The notes under the pieces were generated by a model that was not told the origin of the DNA, did not search any database, and saw only the letters and a list, made by a program, of their open reading frames with translations. Below, in pieces: positions 13,491 through 21,329 of a stretch of DNA of 64,000 nt; position 1 is the stretch's first letter; each line of letters starts with the position of its first letter. Made by a program: the position numbers and the translations under genes. Source of the DNA: Rubrivirga sp. SAORIC476 (GTDB lineage: Bacteria; Bacteroidota; Rhodothermia; Rhodothermales; Rubricoccaceae); assembly GCF_002283555.1 (NCBI RefSeq), contig NZ_MVOI01000007.1, forward strand, positions 1 through 64,000, in the 5' to 3' direction.

Positions 13491-14588
13491 TTAGGCGCGG
13501 CGGGGGCGCTTGACGAACTCCTGCGCGAGCCACTCCTCGACGAGCGCGAGGTGGGTCGAGACGTCGTCGAGGCCGGGCCGCCACGGGTTCTGGGCCGTCC
13601 GGTGGCGGCTCCAGCGCTGGAACGGGGTCCCGCCGATGACGAGCGTCGCGAGCGCGCCGATGGGCTGGCGGTCGGCGCGGACGACTGGCGGGTCGAAGTA
13701 GACCATGTCGATCTGGACCGTCGGGTATCCCGGCGGGATCATGAGCGCGACGGTCGCCGTGCGGGCCTGATAGCCGTCCGGAAGCGGGAAGTCGTGGACG
13801 AGGAGGAACTGGCGGCGGCCGTCGACAACGGTCTCCCAGGGGAGCCCGCGGGCGTCTAGGTGCTCGACGTCGTGCTCGGGGAGCGTGACCTCGCGCCGGA
13901 GCGTGGGGGCGGCGACGGCCCCCTCGTGCTGGTCGAGGGGGACCGTCATGAACCGCTCGACGCCGGGCGCGCAGAACGAGACGGACTCGTCGTAGCCAAC
14001 CTTCTTGGCCTGACCGCCGCGGAGCTTCTGGTCGAGCCGGAACCGGGTGACGGGGTTCTTGCCCGCGAGCGCGAGGATCTCGCGGCCCGTCATGGCCGGG
14101 CGGTCGACGACGTGGCGCTGGCGGTCGACGCGGATGCGGTAGCGCTTGGCGCGGGGCGTCTCGTGGCCGTGCTCGGCGCACGCCTCGATGTCGACGGGCT
14201 CGTCGGCCTCGACGACGACCTCGGCCGTCGGCGCGGCGGCCTTAGCCGCCTCGAGGTCGGCGAGGACGCGGGCCTTGTCCGGGTGGGCGCGGCCCGCCGC
14301 GAGCGGCTCGCCGGTCGTCTGCTGGAACGCCCAGTCGAACCCGCCGTCCTCATCGGGGACGAGCTCGAACTCGGTCTCGGCGAGGCGGTCGGGCGCGCCG
14401 TCGAGCGTGCGGTCGTTGAGCGGGCTCTCGGCCGCGCGGCCGCGGAAGACGTAGAGCCCTGCGAGGCAGTCGCCGAAGTCGGCGTAGGGCTCGCCGGAGG
14501 TGCAGAGCGTGTCGCCGTCGGCGTTCAGGAGCTCCCAGTAGAATTGGGTGTCGTCGGAGGTGTGGAGGACGCGGAACGTGGCGTTCAT
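13491..14588 (-). CDS. YegP repeats-multiubiquitin-E2 fusion
   Basis: 365 aa from ATG 14588. There are four parts. Residues 5-60 and 72-125 are two DUF1508/YegP-like repeats (QFYWELLNADGDTLCTSG; GGFDWAFQQTTGEPLAAGR). Residues 148-217 are a multiubiquitin-type beta-grasp domain (YRIRVDRQRHVV, MTGREILALAG, VERFMTVP). Residues 228-360 are a prokaryotic E2 family E-like domain (LPEHDVEHLDARGLPWE, FPLPDGY, MIPPGYP, FQRWSRH at 324-329, then DDVSTHLALVEEWL). The E2 part has no cysteine; Ser327 in WSRH is a candidate nucleophile. There is no C-terminal di-glycine. Followed by the JAMM-E1 gene, so it is predicted to be conjugating enzyme and modifier in one chain. Confidence 0.85.
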   Translation of the reverse strand: MNATFRVLHTSDDTQFYWELLNADGDTLCTSGEPYADFGDCLAGLYVFRGRAAESPLNDRTLDGAPDRLAETEFELVPDEDGGFDWAFQQTTGEPLAAGRAHPDKARVLADLEAAKAAAPTAEVVVEADEPVDIEACAEHGHETPRAKRYRIRVDRQRHVVDRPAMTGREILALAGKNPVTRFRLDQKLRGGQAKKVGYDESVSFCAPGVERFMTVPLDQHEGAVAAPTLRREVTLPEHDVEHLDARGLPWETVVDGRRQFLLVHDFPLPDGYQARTATVALMIPPGYPTVQIDMVYFDPPVVRADRQPIGALATLVIGGTPFQRWSRHRTAQNPWRPGLDDVSTHLALVEEWLAQEFVKRPRRA

Positions 14589-14630
14589 CGTGTTCGGGGT
14601 CTGGAGAAGCGGGCGGGATTGCCCGACACC

Positions 14631-14663
14631 TCTCCAGTCGTGAGCACGACTCCAAACCGGAAG
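14631..14663 (-). promoter_or_regulatory. 33-bp shared promoter/operator element, copy 1
   Basis: On the plus strand it reads TCTCCAGTCGTGAGCACG, six variable bases, AACCGGAAG. The second copy is at 19774-19806; 27 of 33 positions are identical. It lies 43-75 bases upstream of the Ub-E2 start codon, read on the minus strand. It contains TCGTG-AG-CACGA, an imperfect dimer-like site, and a run of six A/T pairs just beyond. Probably the target of the cluster's own sigma factor or a cognate regulator. Confidence 0.75.
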
Positions 14664-14695
14664 TCCAAGGCGAGGAAAAAACCGGGCCGCGCGCG

Positions 14696-17600
14696 CTACT
14701 TCGGACAGATGAAGTAGAACGGGCAGCGCGGGCACTCGCGAGGGCTGGGCTCTGCGTGGAAGTCGCCGTCGAGGATGCCCTCGATGGCCTTGGCGTACTT
14801 CTCGATCCGTCCGTTCCGCTTCCGGTCGGTCATCTCCATCGGCGTCCGCTCTCCGGTCTCTAGTTGGATCGCCTTAATGGCGTAGTCCCCGTCGGCCACG
14901 GTCGCAGCCTGATGCAGAAGGGCGTAGACGGGCTTGTCCGGTTCCGACTTGCTGAGCCGCCCGGTCTTCCATTTCTGGACGACCGTCTGCCCTCCGACTG
15001 TCGAGACCACATCGGGCCTCACCGTCACGGTCCCATTTCGCAGGTCCACCGTCCACTCAGGGCGAATCTCACCGTCATCGGCAGCAAAGGCGGCCGCGGC
15101 GATCCGCCCGGCCTCAGCTCGGAGGCGGACAGCGTAGGGGCTCTTGCCGAGGCGGTCGTGAGACCATGCCTCATCGAGTATGGTGGCGATGGCCTCCGGC
15201 GTGGGCATTCGCCCCTCGGTCTGCTCGTCAAGGATGTATCGTACTGCGCGCCGGGTCGCCCGGTGGAAATCGAAGTACGCGCTCCCCTCCCCTCTCCCAT
15301 CGAGCCGCAGGACGTGCGAATAGGCGTACTGCCGCGGACACGTGAGGTAGGTGTCGAGCTCTGACCTGGAGAACGGGTCGTCGGGGTCGCGCACCGGCGG
15401 AGCGATAGCCGACGCTGCCGGCGGGTCCAGGGGCGGTTCGTCCGTCCACCGAGCCGGAGCATCGGGGAGAGATGCTGGGACGAGTCCCAGGAGCGTGGAA
15501 GGGTCTCGGTTTGTGTTGATATAGCGCTCTGCACGCGAGAGGCAGAGCGCGTCCCGGGCACGAGAGGCCGCGACGAAGAACAAGCACTCCTCCTCGTCGT
15601 CGTGGAGGTCCCTCAGCGCCGCCCCGACTAGGCCGTCCGGCGGCGGGCACGTGGGCGTCCGGAACGTGTTGGGGAAGTACGTCTTGGCCAGGGCGGGGAC
15701 GTGGACAACGTCGAACTCGAGCCCCTTGCTGGCGTGGACGGTCATGAGCCGGACGGCGTTGATGTCGTCGGCCCACTCGGGCACCTGTCGGACCTGACGG
15801 TCTTGGTTCTGGAGGCTGAGGCGACGGACGTAGTCGAGGAACGCCCGGCGGGAGTAGCCGGGCGCGGCCCCCTCACGGTCGCGGTGACCGAGCGCGAGTG
15901 CGAGGAGTTGATAGACGGCGAGCCGCCGCTGCTGCGTTTCGACCTCAGATCCACCCTCCAGCCGGCGGACGTACTCGCTCTGCTCGAAGAGGTAGTGCGA
16001 GAGGAGGTCCCAGACGGGCACGTTGGGATGGATGCCCGCCACGTGACTCGAGAGGGCGTCGAGGCCCCAGACTCCTGCGTCCGTCAACCCGTCGACGCCA
16101 GATGCCCTTGGCAGCGCTTGGAGGGGGGAGCGTCCGTGCTCCTCGGCCCAGGCCAGCACGCGATCGACGTCGGCACGAGGAACGTCGTATTCAGGAAAGG
16201 ACGCCACGCGGACGAGGCCGCCCCACCCACCCCCGCTCACGAGGCTCACGAGCGAGAGGAGGTCTCGGACCTCGCCCCGCTCGAACACGTTGCCGAGGTA
16301 GAGCATGGGCACACCCTCCTTCTCCAGGACGCGCGCGTAGCGCTCCAAGAGCGTGTGGGTCCGGCAGAGCACGGCCTGGCTCTTCCACTGCGGCTCGCCG
16401 TCAGCGCCAGTGCTCGCGCGGTCGCGGACGGCCCGAGCGAGCCCGAGCCCCTCGGCCTCTAGGGTCGTCGCGACGCTGAGCGACACCTCCCCCGGCGCAT
16501 CGTCGCGGTTAACGTCCCACGGCTCGAACGCCTCTGGTGGGGCCGCGCACATCGATGTAGCGATTTCGGACACGGCGTCGACGATGGCCGGTCGAGACCG
16601 ATAGTTGCACGAGAGACGCTCGACGCGGAGCGAGGGATAGTCCTCGCGGAGCCGGTCGAAGTTGGCCGCCGACGCCCCCCGCCAGCGGTAGATGGACTGG
16701 CGGGGGTCCCCGACGATCCAGAGGCCCCGGCCCGCGCCCGCGACCGCTTTCAGCAAGCGTCCCGACGCGCGGTTGACGTCTTGGAACTCGTCGACGAGGA
16801 CGTGAGCGAAGTCGGACTCAACGCGCTCCCGGACCCCCTCGTCCGACTCCAAGAGGAGGACGGACCGGTAGACGAGGTCGCCGAGGTCAATGGCCCCCGC
16901 GTCGTGGAGCAGACCTTGGTAGGCCGCGTACGCGCGCGCGACGGCCTGGGCCTTCTCGGCCGCCTCGGTCTCCTTATCGGTCGTCGCTGACGCCCGCATC
17001 GCGTTGGCTAGCTCGGCGTACCGCTCAGGACCTACGACCTCGTCCTTCGCCCGCGAGATCGCCGATAGGATGTCCGGGAGGTTGCGGCCGGGGTCCGACA
17101 GTGCCTCGTAGGGACCGAGGTCGATCTCGCCCAAGGCCCCTTCGAGCAGGACGGAGGCGTCAACGGGGTCGAGGACCCTCGGCCGGAGGGGGAGCCCGGC
17201 CTCCTCGTTGTACTTGTGGAGGAGCTCGAGCCCGAAGGCGTGGAAGGTCCCCATCCATACCTTGTGGGCGTCGTCGCCGAGCGCGACCGATACCCGCCCG
17301 CGCATCTCGTCGGCCGCGCGGTTGGAGAAGGTGAGCACGAGAACGCGCTCCGGGTCGACGCCGGACGAGACGAGGTGGGCGACCCGGCCGGTGAGCGTGC
17401 GGGTCTTCCCCGTGCCGGGTCCCGCGACCACCAGGACGGGACCGGCGGCCTTCGCGGCACGCTCCTGGCTCGTGTCGAGGGAGAGGGTCTCGACCCCGTC
17501 CCCCCTCGCCTCGGGCGTGCGATCGGAGTCAGGCGCCGTGCCGATCGACTCAGCGACCAGCACGGCCCGTCCGAGCTGGTGGAACACGAGCGACCGGCTG

Positions 17601-18091
17601 ACACCGACGCGAGAGGCGATGGCCGCGGCGGAGAGTCCGGCGTTGTGCCACTGGCGAAGCCGGTCGGTAGGGAGGAGGAACTCGCGAGCGAAGACGTTGG
17701 CCTCGCGCTCGGCCCGTTCGCGGGGGCTGTACCCCTCGACGCGGGCGACGCCTCCGACGGCCCCCTGGTCCTCGGACGCTTGCTCGTCGATCTCGCTGGC
17801 GAGGCAGGCGTACCCGCCTGTCTCCAACCAGACGTGAGCGAACTCATGGGCCTGGACGAACCGCTGCTGTTCGGGCGGCGCGTCCGCGTTGTACCAGATC
17901 ACCTTCCGGTCCACGTCGAGCTTCCCCTCACCCTTCTCCAACAGAGGATTGTCCGCCTCGACCCCGCGAGAGCGGTGCTCCGTGTGCATCTCCGCGGCCT
18001 CAAGGAGAGAGTCGGCCGTGTAGTCGTCGGTGCCTACGAGCTCCCGGTGGCGGGCTCGTGCGAGGCGTCGGATATCGCTCCAAGCGTTCAC
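14696..18091 (-). CDS. ImmA/IrrE peptidase-UvrD helicase-PD-(D/E)XK nuclease fusion
   Basis: 1131 aa. Residues 1-180 are an ImmA/IrrE-type zinc peptidase: HEFAH at 82-86 and the downstream Glu helix REREANVFAREFLLP (about 128-141), with a short HTH-like segment after it. Residues 205-860 are a UvrD/PcrA superfamily 1 helicase: AGPGTGKT at 223-230, LVLTFSNRAADEM, GTFHAFGLELL, LVDEFQDVN, VGDPRQSIYRWRGA, MTVHASKGLEFDVVHV. The last 250 residues resemble the AddB/Cas4-like nuclease with an Fe-S cluster: TCPRQYAYSH and the closing CPRCPFYFICPK. All three activities seem intact. It follows the sigma and partner genes at 30 bases. Confidence 0.9.
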   Translation of the reverse strand: MNAWSDIRRLARARHRELVGTDDYTADSLLEAAEMHTEHRSRGVEADNPLLEKGEGKLDVDRKVIWYNADAPPEQQRFVQAHEFAHVWLETGGYACLASEIDEQASEDQGAVGGVARVEGYSPRERAEREANVFAREFLLPTDRLRQWHNAGLSAAAIASRVGVSRSLVFHQLGRAVLVAESIGTAPDSDRTPEARGDGVETLSLDTSQERAAKAAGPVLVVAGPGTGKTRTLTGRVAHLVSSGVDPERVLVLTFSNRAADEMRGRVSVALGDDAHKVWMGTFHAFGLELLHKYNEEAGLPLRPRVLDPVDASVLLEGALGEIDLGPYEALSDPGRNLPDILSAISRAKDEVVGPERYAELANAMRASATTDKETEAAEKAQAVARAYAAYQGLLHDAGAIDLGDLVYRSVLLLESDEGVRERVESDFAHVLVDEFQDVNRASGRLLKAVAGAGRGLWIVGDPRQSIYRWRGASAANFDRLREDYPSLRVERLSCNYRSRPAIVDAVSEIATSMCAAPPEAFEPWDVNRDDAPGEVSLSVATTLEAEGLGLARAVRDRASTGADGEPQWKSQAVLCRTHTLLERYARVLEKEGVPMLYLGNVFERGEVRDLLSLVSLVSGGGWGGLVRVASFPEYDVPRADVDRVLAWAEEHGRSPLQALPRASGVDGLTDAGVWGLDALSSHVAGIHPNVPVWDLLSHYLFEQSEYVRRLEGGSEVETQQRRLAVYQLLALALGHRDREGAAPGYSRRAFLDYVRRLSLQNQDRQVRQVPEWADDINAVRLMTVHASKGLEFDVVHVPALAKTYFPNTFRTPTCPPPDGLVGAALRDLHDDEEECLFFVAASRARDALCLSRAERYINTNRDPSTLLGLVPASLPDAPARWTDEPPLDPPAASAIAPPVRDPDDPFSRSELDTYLTCPRQYAYSHVLRLDGRGEGSAYFDFHRATRRAVRYILDEQTEGRMPTPEAIATILDEAWSHDRLGKSPYAVRLRAEAGRIAAAAFAADDGEIRPEWTVDLRNGTVTVRPDVVSTVGGQTVVQKWKTGRLSKSEPDKPVYALLHQAATVADGDYAIKAIQLETGERTPMEMTDRKRNGRIEKYAKAIEGILDGDFHAEPSPRECPRCPFYFICPK

Positions 18092-18121
18092 GTGATTCGA
18101 GACGGGATGAGAGGAGGGCGT

Positions 18122-18841
18122 TCAGCAGGCCTCGTCGAGGATGCGGAGCCAGGCTGCCTTGGCTTCGTCTGTCATGTCTCGGGCGTCTTCAATTCCTTGC
18201 CGGAACGGCTTTGTGACGGCCTCGGGCTTGTGGTCGCGAGACGACGATTGCCCCGCAGCGATCATCGGGGGCTGGGTGATGCTCTGCCGGACGGCCGGGA
18301 GAGGGGGAATCGGGTCGGGGTTGAAGGTCCGGATGTGGTCGAGGATCGCGCGCGCGGTGCAGTCCTTCTCCTCGACCGAGTCGAATGTCCAGCACCCCTT
18401 AGAGAGGTTGAGAATGAAGGAGTAGCCCAGGCCAGATTGGTCCTGAAAGTCGAACGTGTCGATGCCGAGCCGGATCAACATGTCCTCAAACCGTTCGGCC
18501 GGGGAGCCAGGGGCGCCACCGGCCGAGGATGCGAGTTGGGGAACGGCGGGGCTGGGCGGAGCACCGGACTCCGCGCTAGGGACAGGGTCTGTGGTTGTGT
18601 TCTGCTGGAGGAGGCTCCGCACGGCGTTGAGGGAGGCTTCAACATCTGATTCCTCCCCGTCGGTGTCGCCCAACTCCGCATGCTCCATCGCGCTCCACTG
18701 GACGGTGAAGTCAGCGAGCGCGTCGCGGTACTCGGGGAATCGACGAGCGTAGTCGTTCAGGGCCTCGTAGCTAGGACCCTCAGCGGCGTACTGCTCCAGC
18801 ACGTCGTCGAGCGACGGGCGAGCGTGGTTCTGTGTGGTCAT
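18122..18841 (-). CDS. Hypothetical partner protein of sigma factor/ImmA module
   Basis: 239 aa, no family named with confidence. The N-terminus SLDDVLEQYAAEGPSYEALNDYARRFPEYRDALADFTVQW (quoted for its pattern) looks like the short helical region often found in the gene between a sigma factor and an ImmA/IrrE gene. A Ser/Pro-rich linker (residues 85-115) and a C-terminal part with SFILNLSKGCWTF follow. Its start overlaps the sigma stop by ATGA. By position it could be the anti-sigma factor or the substrate cut by the downstream peptidase; that is inference. Confidence 0.65.
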   Translation of the reverse strand: MTTQNHARPSLDDVLEQYAAEGPSYEALNDYARRFPEYRDALADFTVQWSAMEHAELGDTDGEESDVEASLNAVRSLLQQNTTTDPVPSAESGAPPSPAVPQLASSAGGAPGSPAERFEDMLIRLGIDTFDFQDQSGLGYSFILNLSKGCWTFDSVEEKDCTARAILDHIRTFNPDPIPPLPAVRQSITQPPMIAAGQSSSRDHKPEAVTKPFRQGIEDARDMTDEAKAAWLRILDEAC

Positions 18842-19707
18842 GACTGCTTTAGGATGTCTCGGAGCTTCTTCTCGGCCTTGCGAAGCCAGCTCGAGATGGT
18901 TCGTGGTGACTTGCCAAAATGGGAGCTCAGAGTGACGGCTTCTGCGTCATTGGCCTCAATCTGCCACTCATCGAAGTAGTGGAGTCGCAGAACATCCCGG
19001 TACGGGGTTGGGTGGTTGGGGAGATCGCGCACTGCCGCCCGGAGGAGATCGTCGTCGTGCTCCTGCGTGAGGGCCTCCCATGGCGTGACCGACTCCCAAC
19101 CACCGAGCGGGGTCGCCATCTCAGCGGGAGCGTCGTCGTCCGCAGGCTCCCCGTTCATGGTCGAGACATCAACCGACTGGCGCTCGCGATCCCGTTTATC
19201 CCCGGCAACGCGGGTGACGTCGGCCGTCCGGTACCGGAGGAACTTCCAGAACCGGGATTGCGCGAAGTCGCTCTTGTCGCTCTCCAGGTCGAGGATTCCG
19301 CCCTCTCGACGGTCTTCTCCTCGGACCTTGCTGCCCCCAAATACGCGAAAGAGAACCTCCTGGACCATCTCGGTCACCCGCTCCTCGTCGTCCTCGTAGC
19401 GGAACCCGACCTCGCGCATCCACTTCTTGATGGTGCCATCGGTTCGCTTTACGAGCACGTCGCATAGCTGCCCCTCAATGAAGGAGTCCCCTCGGAGCTT
19501 GTAGTAGCGGATCAGGAAGACAAGAGCCTCCTCTCCGACAAACAGGGCGTGATCCTTGTCCCGGACCCTCGCTCGCTTGACGAGAGTGTCTCGCGAGATG
19601 GAAAGGGCCGCCTGGATGTGGGCCTCGGTCTCTGCGGTACGCTCGTACCCGTTCCGGGTGAGTTGGGGGAGGACGTGGACGGGGGGATCAGTAGTAACGA
19701 TGGTCAT
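18838..19707 (-). CDS. Sigma-70-family (ECF-like) RNA polymerase sigma factor
   Basis: 289 aa. The C-terminal region 4 HTH is clear: LPNHPTPYRDVLRLHYFDEWQIEANDAEAVTLSSHFGKSPRTISSWLRKAEKKLRDIL (quoted in part), with an acidic linker before it. The N-terminal half has region-2-like helices (ALVFLIRYYKLRGDSFIEGQLCDVLV; VTEMVQEVLFRVFGG; FWKFLRYRTADVTR). It is longer than standard ECF factors of about 200 aa. It is the first gene of the eight-gene cluster and has the 33-bp element 67-99 bases upstream, suggesting autoregulation. Confidence 0.8.
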   Translation of the reverse strand: MTIVTTDPPVHVLPQLTRNGYERTAETEAHIQAALSISRDTLVKRARVRDKDHALFVGEEALVFLIRYYKLRGDSFIEGQLCDVLVKRTDGTIKKWMREVGFRYEDDEERVTEMVQEVLFRVFGGSKVRGEDRREGGILDLESDKSDFAQSRFWKFLRYRTADVTRVAGDKRDRERQSVDVSTMNGEPADDDAPAEMATPLGGWESVTPWEALTQEHDDDLLRAAVRDLPNHPTPYRDVLRLHYFDEWQIEANDAEAVTLSSHFGKSPRTISSWLRKAEKKLRDILKQS

Positions 19708-19773
19708 CGAAGGAGGAATCAGACGGGGTCGTGGGCTAGATCATGGGACCGGGTAGAGTGAGGGTGCGTGGGT

Positions 19774-19806
19774 CTCCAGTCGTGAGCACGGATGCGAACC
19801 GGAAGC
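19774..19806 (-). promoter_or_regulatory. 33-bp shared promoter/operator element, copy 2
   Basis: Same element as at 14631-14663: an 18-base identical block TCTCCAGTCGTGAGCACG, six differing positions within a six-base window, then AACCGGAAG. A GCGAAAAAAGTTT stretch follows on the plus strand, matching the A-run beside copy 1. It lies upstream of the sigma gene. Confidence 0.75.
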
Positions 19807-19827
19807 GAGTCGGCGAAAAAAGTTTGA

Positions 19828-20628
19828 CTATGCGGCGTAGCCCGTGTCCGCCCATCGAGCTTGGCCGAGGGTGGCGAGGGTGTCGAGGAGGTCGGCGACG
19901 GCGGCGCGGGGGGCGCGCTTGAAGCGCTGGGAGACGGCCTCGACGGTCATGGGGCGGTCGGCCTCGCGCGTGACGGCGGCCTGGCGGCGGGCGGGGTCGA
20001 GCGCCTCGGGGTCGGTCCAGGCGAGGCGGAGCCGCTCGCGGATCTCGGGGCGGCTGAGGTCATCCAGGGTGACGCGGTAGGTCCGGTTGTCGGGGAACGG
20101 GACGTAGCGCTGGGGGTGGCCGAAGTTGGCGTAGAGGTCGAGGCAGTGGCCGACGTCGCAGGCGATGACGAGCGGCGGGACGGGCTCGCCCACGCCGTCG
20201 AGGTCGAGGTTGCGGGCGTAGCGCTCGGCCTGGCGCTTGGCGGCGGCGAGGGTCCGGTCCCAGGCGGGCGTGCCGCGCTTGCCGTGGCCCGCCGAGCGCG
20301 ACTTGCCCTTCCCTTTGGCGCGCGCGGCGTTCTCGGCGTCGACGCCCTGCTTGGTCTCCAGGACGAAGCAGCCGCGCTTGTAGAGGTCGATGCGGCCGGT
20401 CCCGGCGTCGGCGGCGTCTTGGAAGTCGACGGGCCGCTCGAACACGTAGCCGTCGCGGGCGGGGTCCTTGGTGGCGGGCTCGGGGCCAGACACGGCGAGG
20501 AGCGCCGCCAGCTCGATGAGGAACGGCTGGGCGTTGGCGAGCTCGGCGGCCTGGGCGGGCCGCCAGCGCTCGATGAACGCGTCGAGCGCGTCGGGGTCGA
20601 TGTCGTCGGGACCGTCTTGTACTTGCAT
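19828..20628 (-). CDS. Internally deleted type IIG restriction enzyme (nuclease plus C-terminal tail)
   Basis: 266 aa. The N-terminus (FIERWRPAQAAELANAQPFL; GRIDLYKRGCFVLETKQG, a D..E-x-K nuclease site; VIACDVGHCLDLYANFG; VTLDDLSRPEIRERLRLAW) matches the nuclease domain of MmeI-like type IIG enzymes, which are normally 900-1100 aa. After residue 225 the sequence jumps to a wHTH-like tail (MTVEAVSQRFKRAPRAAVADLLDTLATLGQAR) typical of their extreme C-terminus. The methyltransferase (FxGxG, NPPY) and target-recognition parts are absent. Either a relic of internal deletion or a stand-alone nuclease reusing both ends. There is no separate methylase nearby. Confidence 0.7.
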   Translation of the reverse strand: MQVQDGPDDIDPDALDAFIERWRPAQAAELANAQPFLIELAALLAVSGPEPATKDPARDGYVFERPVDFQDAADAGTGRIDLYKRGCFVLETKQGVDAENAARAKGKGKSRSAGHGKRGTPAWDRTLAAAKRQAERYARNLDLDGVGEPVPPLVIACDVGHCLDLYANFGHPQRYVPFPDNRTYRVTLDDLSRPEIRERLRLAWTDPEALDPARRQAAVTREADRPMTVEAVSQRFKRAPRAAVADLLDTLATLGQARWADTGYAA

Positions 20629-20755
20629 TGCGGCTTGGGATGGACCGTCAAGCTACCGGCGGAGCCCCCGACGACCCCGGCGGACCCGGTGCGTGTAGGG
20701 CTTAAGCGCCGAGCGATGACGGCCGAACCTAACCGACCAATCGCCCCTCATTCTC

Positions 20756-21241
20756 ATGCGCCTCTCCCTCGCCCTCCTCACTCTCGCACTGGCGACCTCC
20801 GGCTGCGCTGGCCTCGCCGAAGCCCTCGACGAGGCGTTCCCGACCTACATCGCCGCCGACGTCGAGGCCGTCACGCTCCTCTCGCTCCCGCCGTCGAAGC
20901 CCGGCGGCGGGGCCTGGGACCTCAGCGGGGCCGCCGACCCGTTCGTCGTGATCCGGGCCGAGGACGGCGCGGTGCTCTACACGGGGCAGGTGGTCGAGAA
21001 CGCTGTGCCGAGCCGGTACCCGCTCCCGTGGGCCGTCACCGGCGTCCGGGTCGGGACCGACGACGTCGTCTGGTTCGAGGTCTACGACGACGACGTGGCC
21101 GAGGACGACGTGGTCGCGCGGTACCGCGTCCGGCTCTCCGACGTGGGCGGGCTGGCGAAGCCGGCGACGTTCCCGCTCCTCGGACCCGGCGGCCAGCCGA
21201 TGGCCGAGGTCCGCGTCCGGTGGATCGAGGCCGCGGGCTGA
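20756..21241 (+). CDS. Lipoprotein, putative
   Basis: 161 aa. A lipoprotein signal peptide is visible: MRLSLALLTLALATSGCAG with Cys17 as lipidation site. The mature part is beta-rich (VEAVTLLSLPPSKPGGGAWD; DPFVVIRAEDGAVLYTGQVV; DVVWFEVYDDD) and looks like a C2-like beta sandwich. Such lipoproteins follow a 'describe value, default, unit' pattern in marine Bacteroidota, with no known role. It is transcribed away from the defence island. Confidence 0.7.
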   Translation: MRLSLALLTLALATSGCAGLAEALDEAFPTYIAADVEAVTLLSLPPSKPGGGAWDLSGAADPFVVIRAEDGAVLYTGQVVENAVPSRYPLPWAVTGVRVGTDDVVWFEVYDDDVAEDDVVARYRVRLSDVGGLAKPATFPLLGPGGQPMAEVRVRWIEAAG

Positions 21242-21329
21242 GCCGACCGACACGCGCGGGTCGAGAGGGTATGACAGAGGGGCGGCGTGCACGCCGACGA
21301 CGTTTGGACTCCCTCAGCTCCGCGAGCCC

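Noticed and set aside
13491-14588. CBASS operon (Cap2-type E1-E2)
   Set aside because: No cyclic-nucleotide synthase or effector nearby, and E1 and E2 are separate genes with a Ub-like domain.
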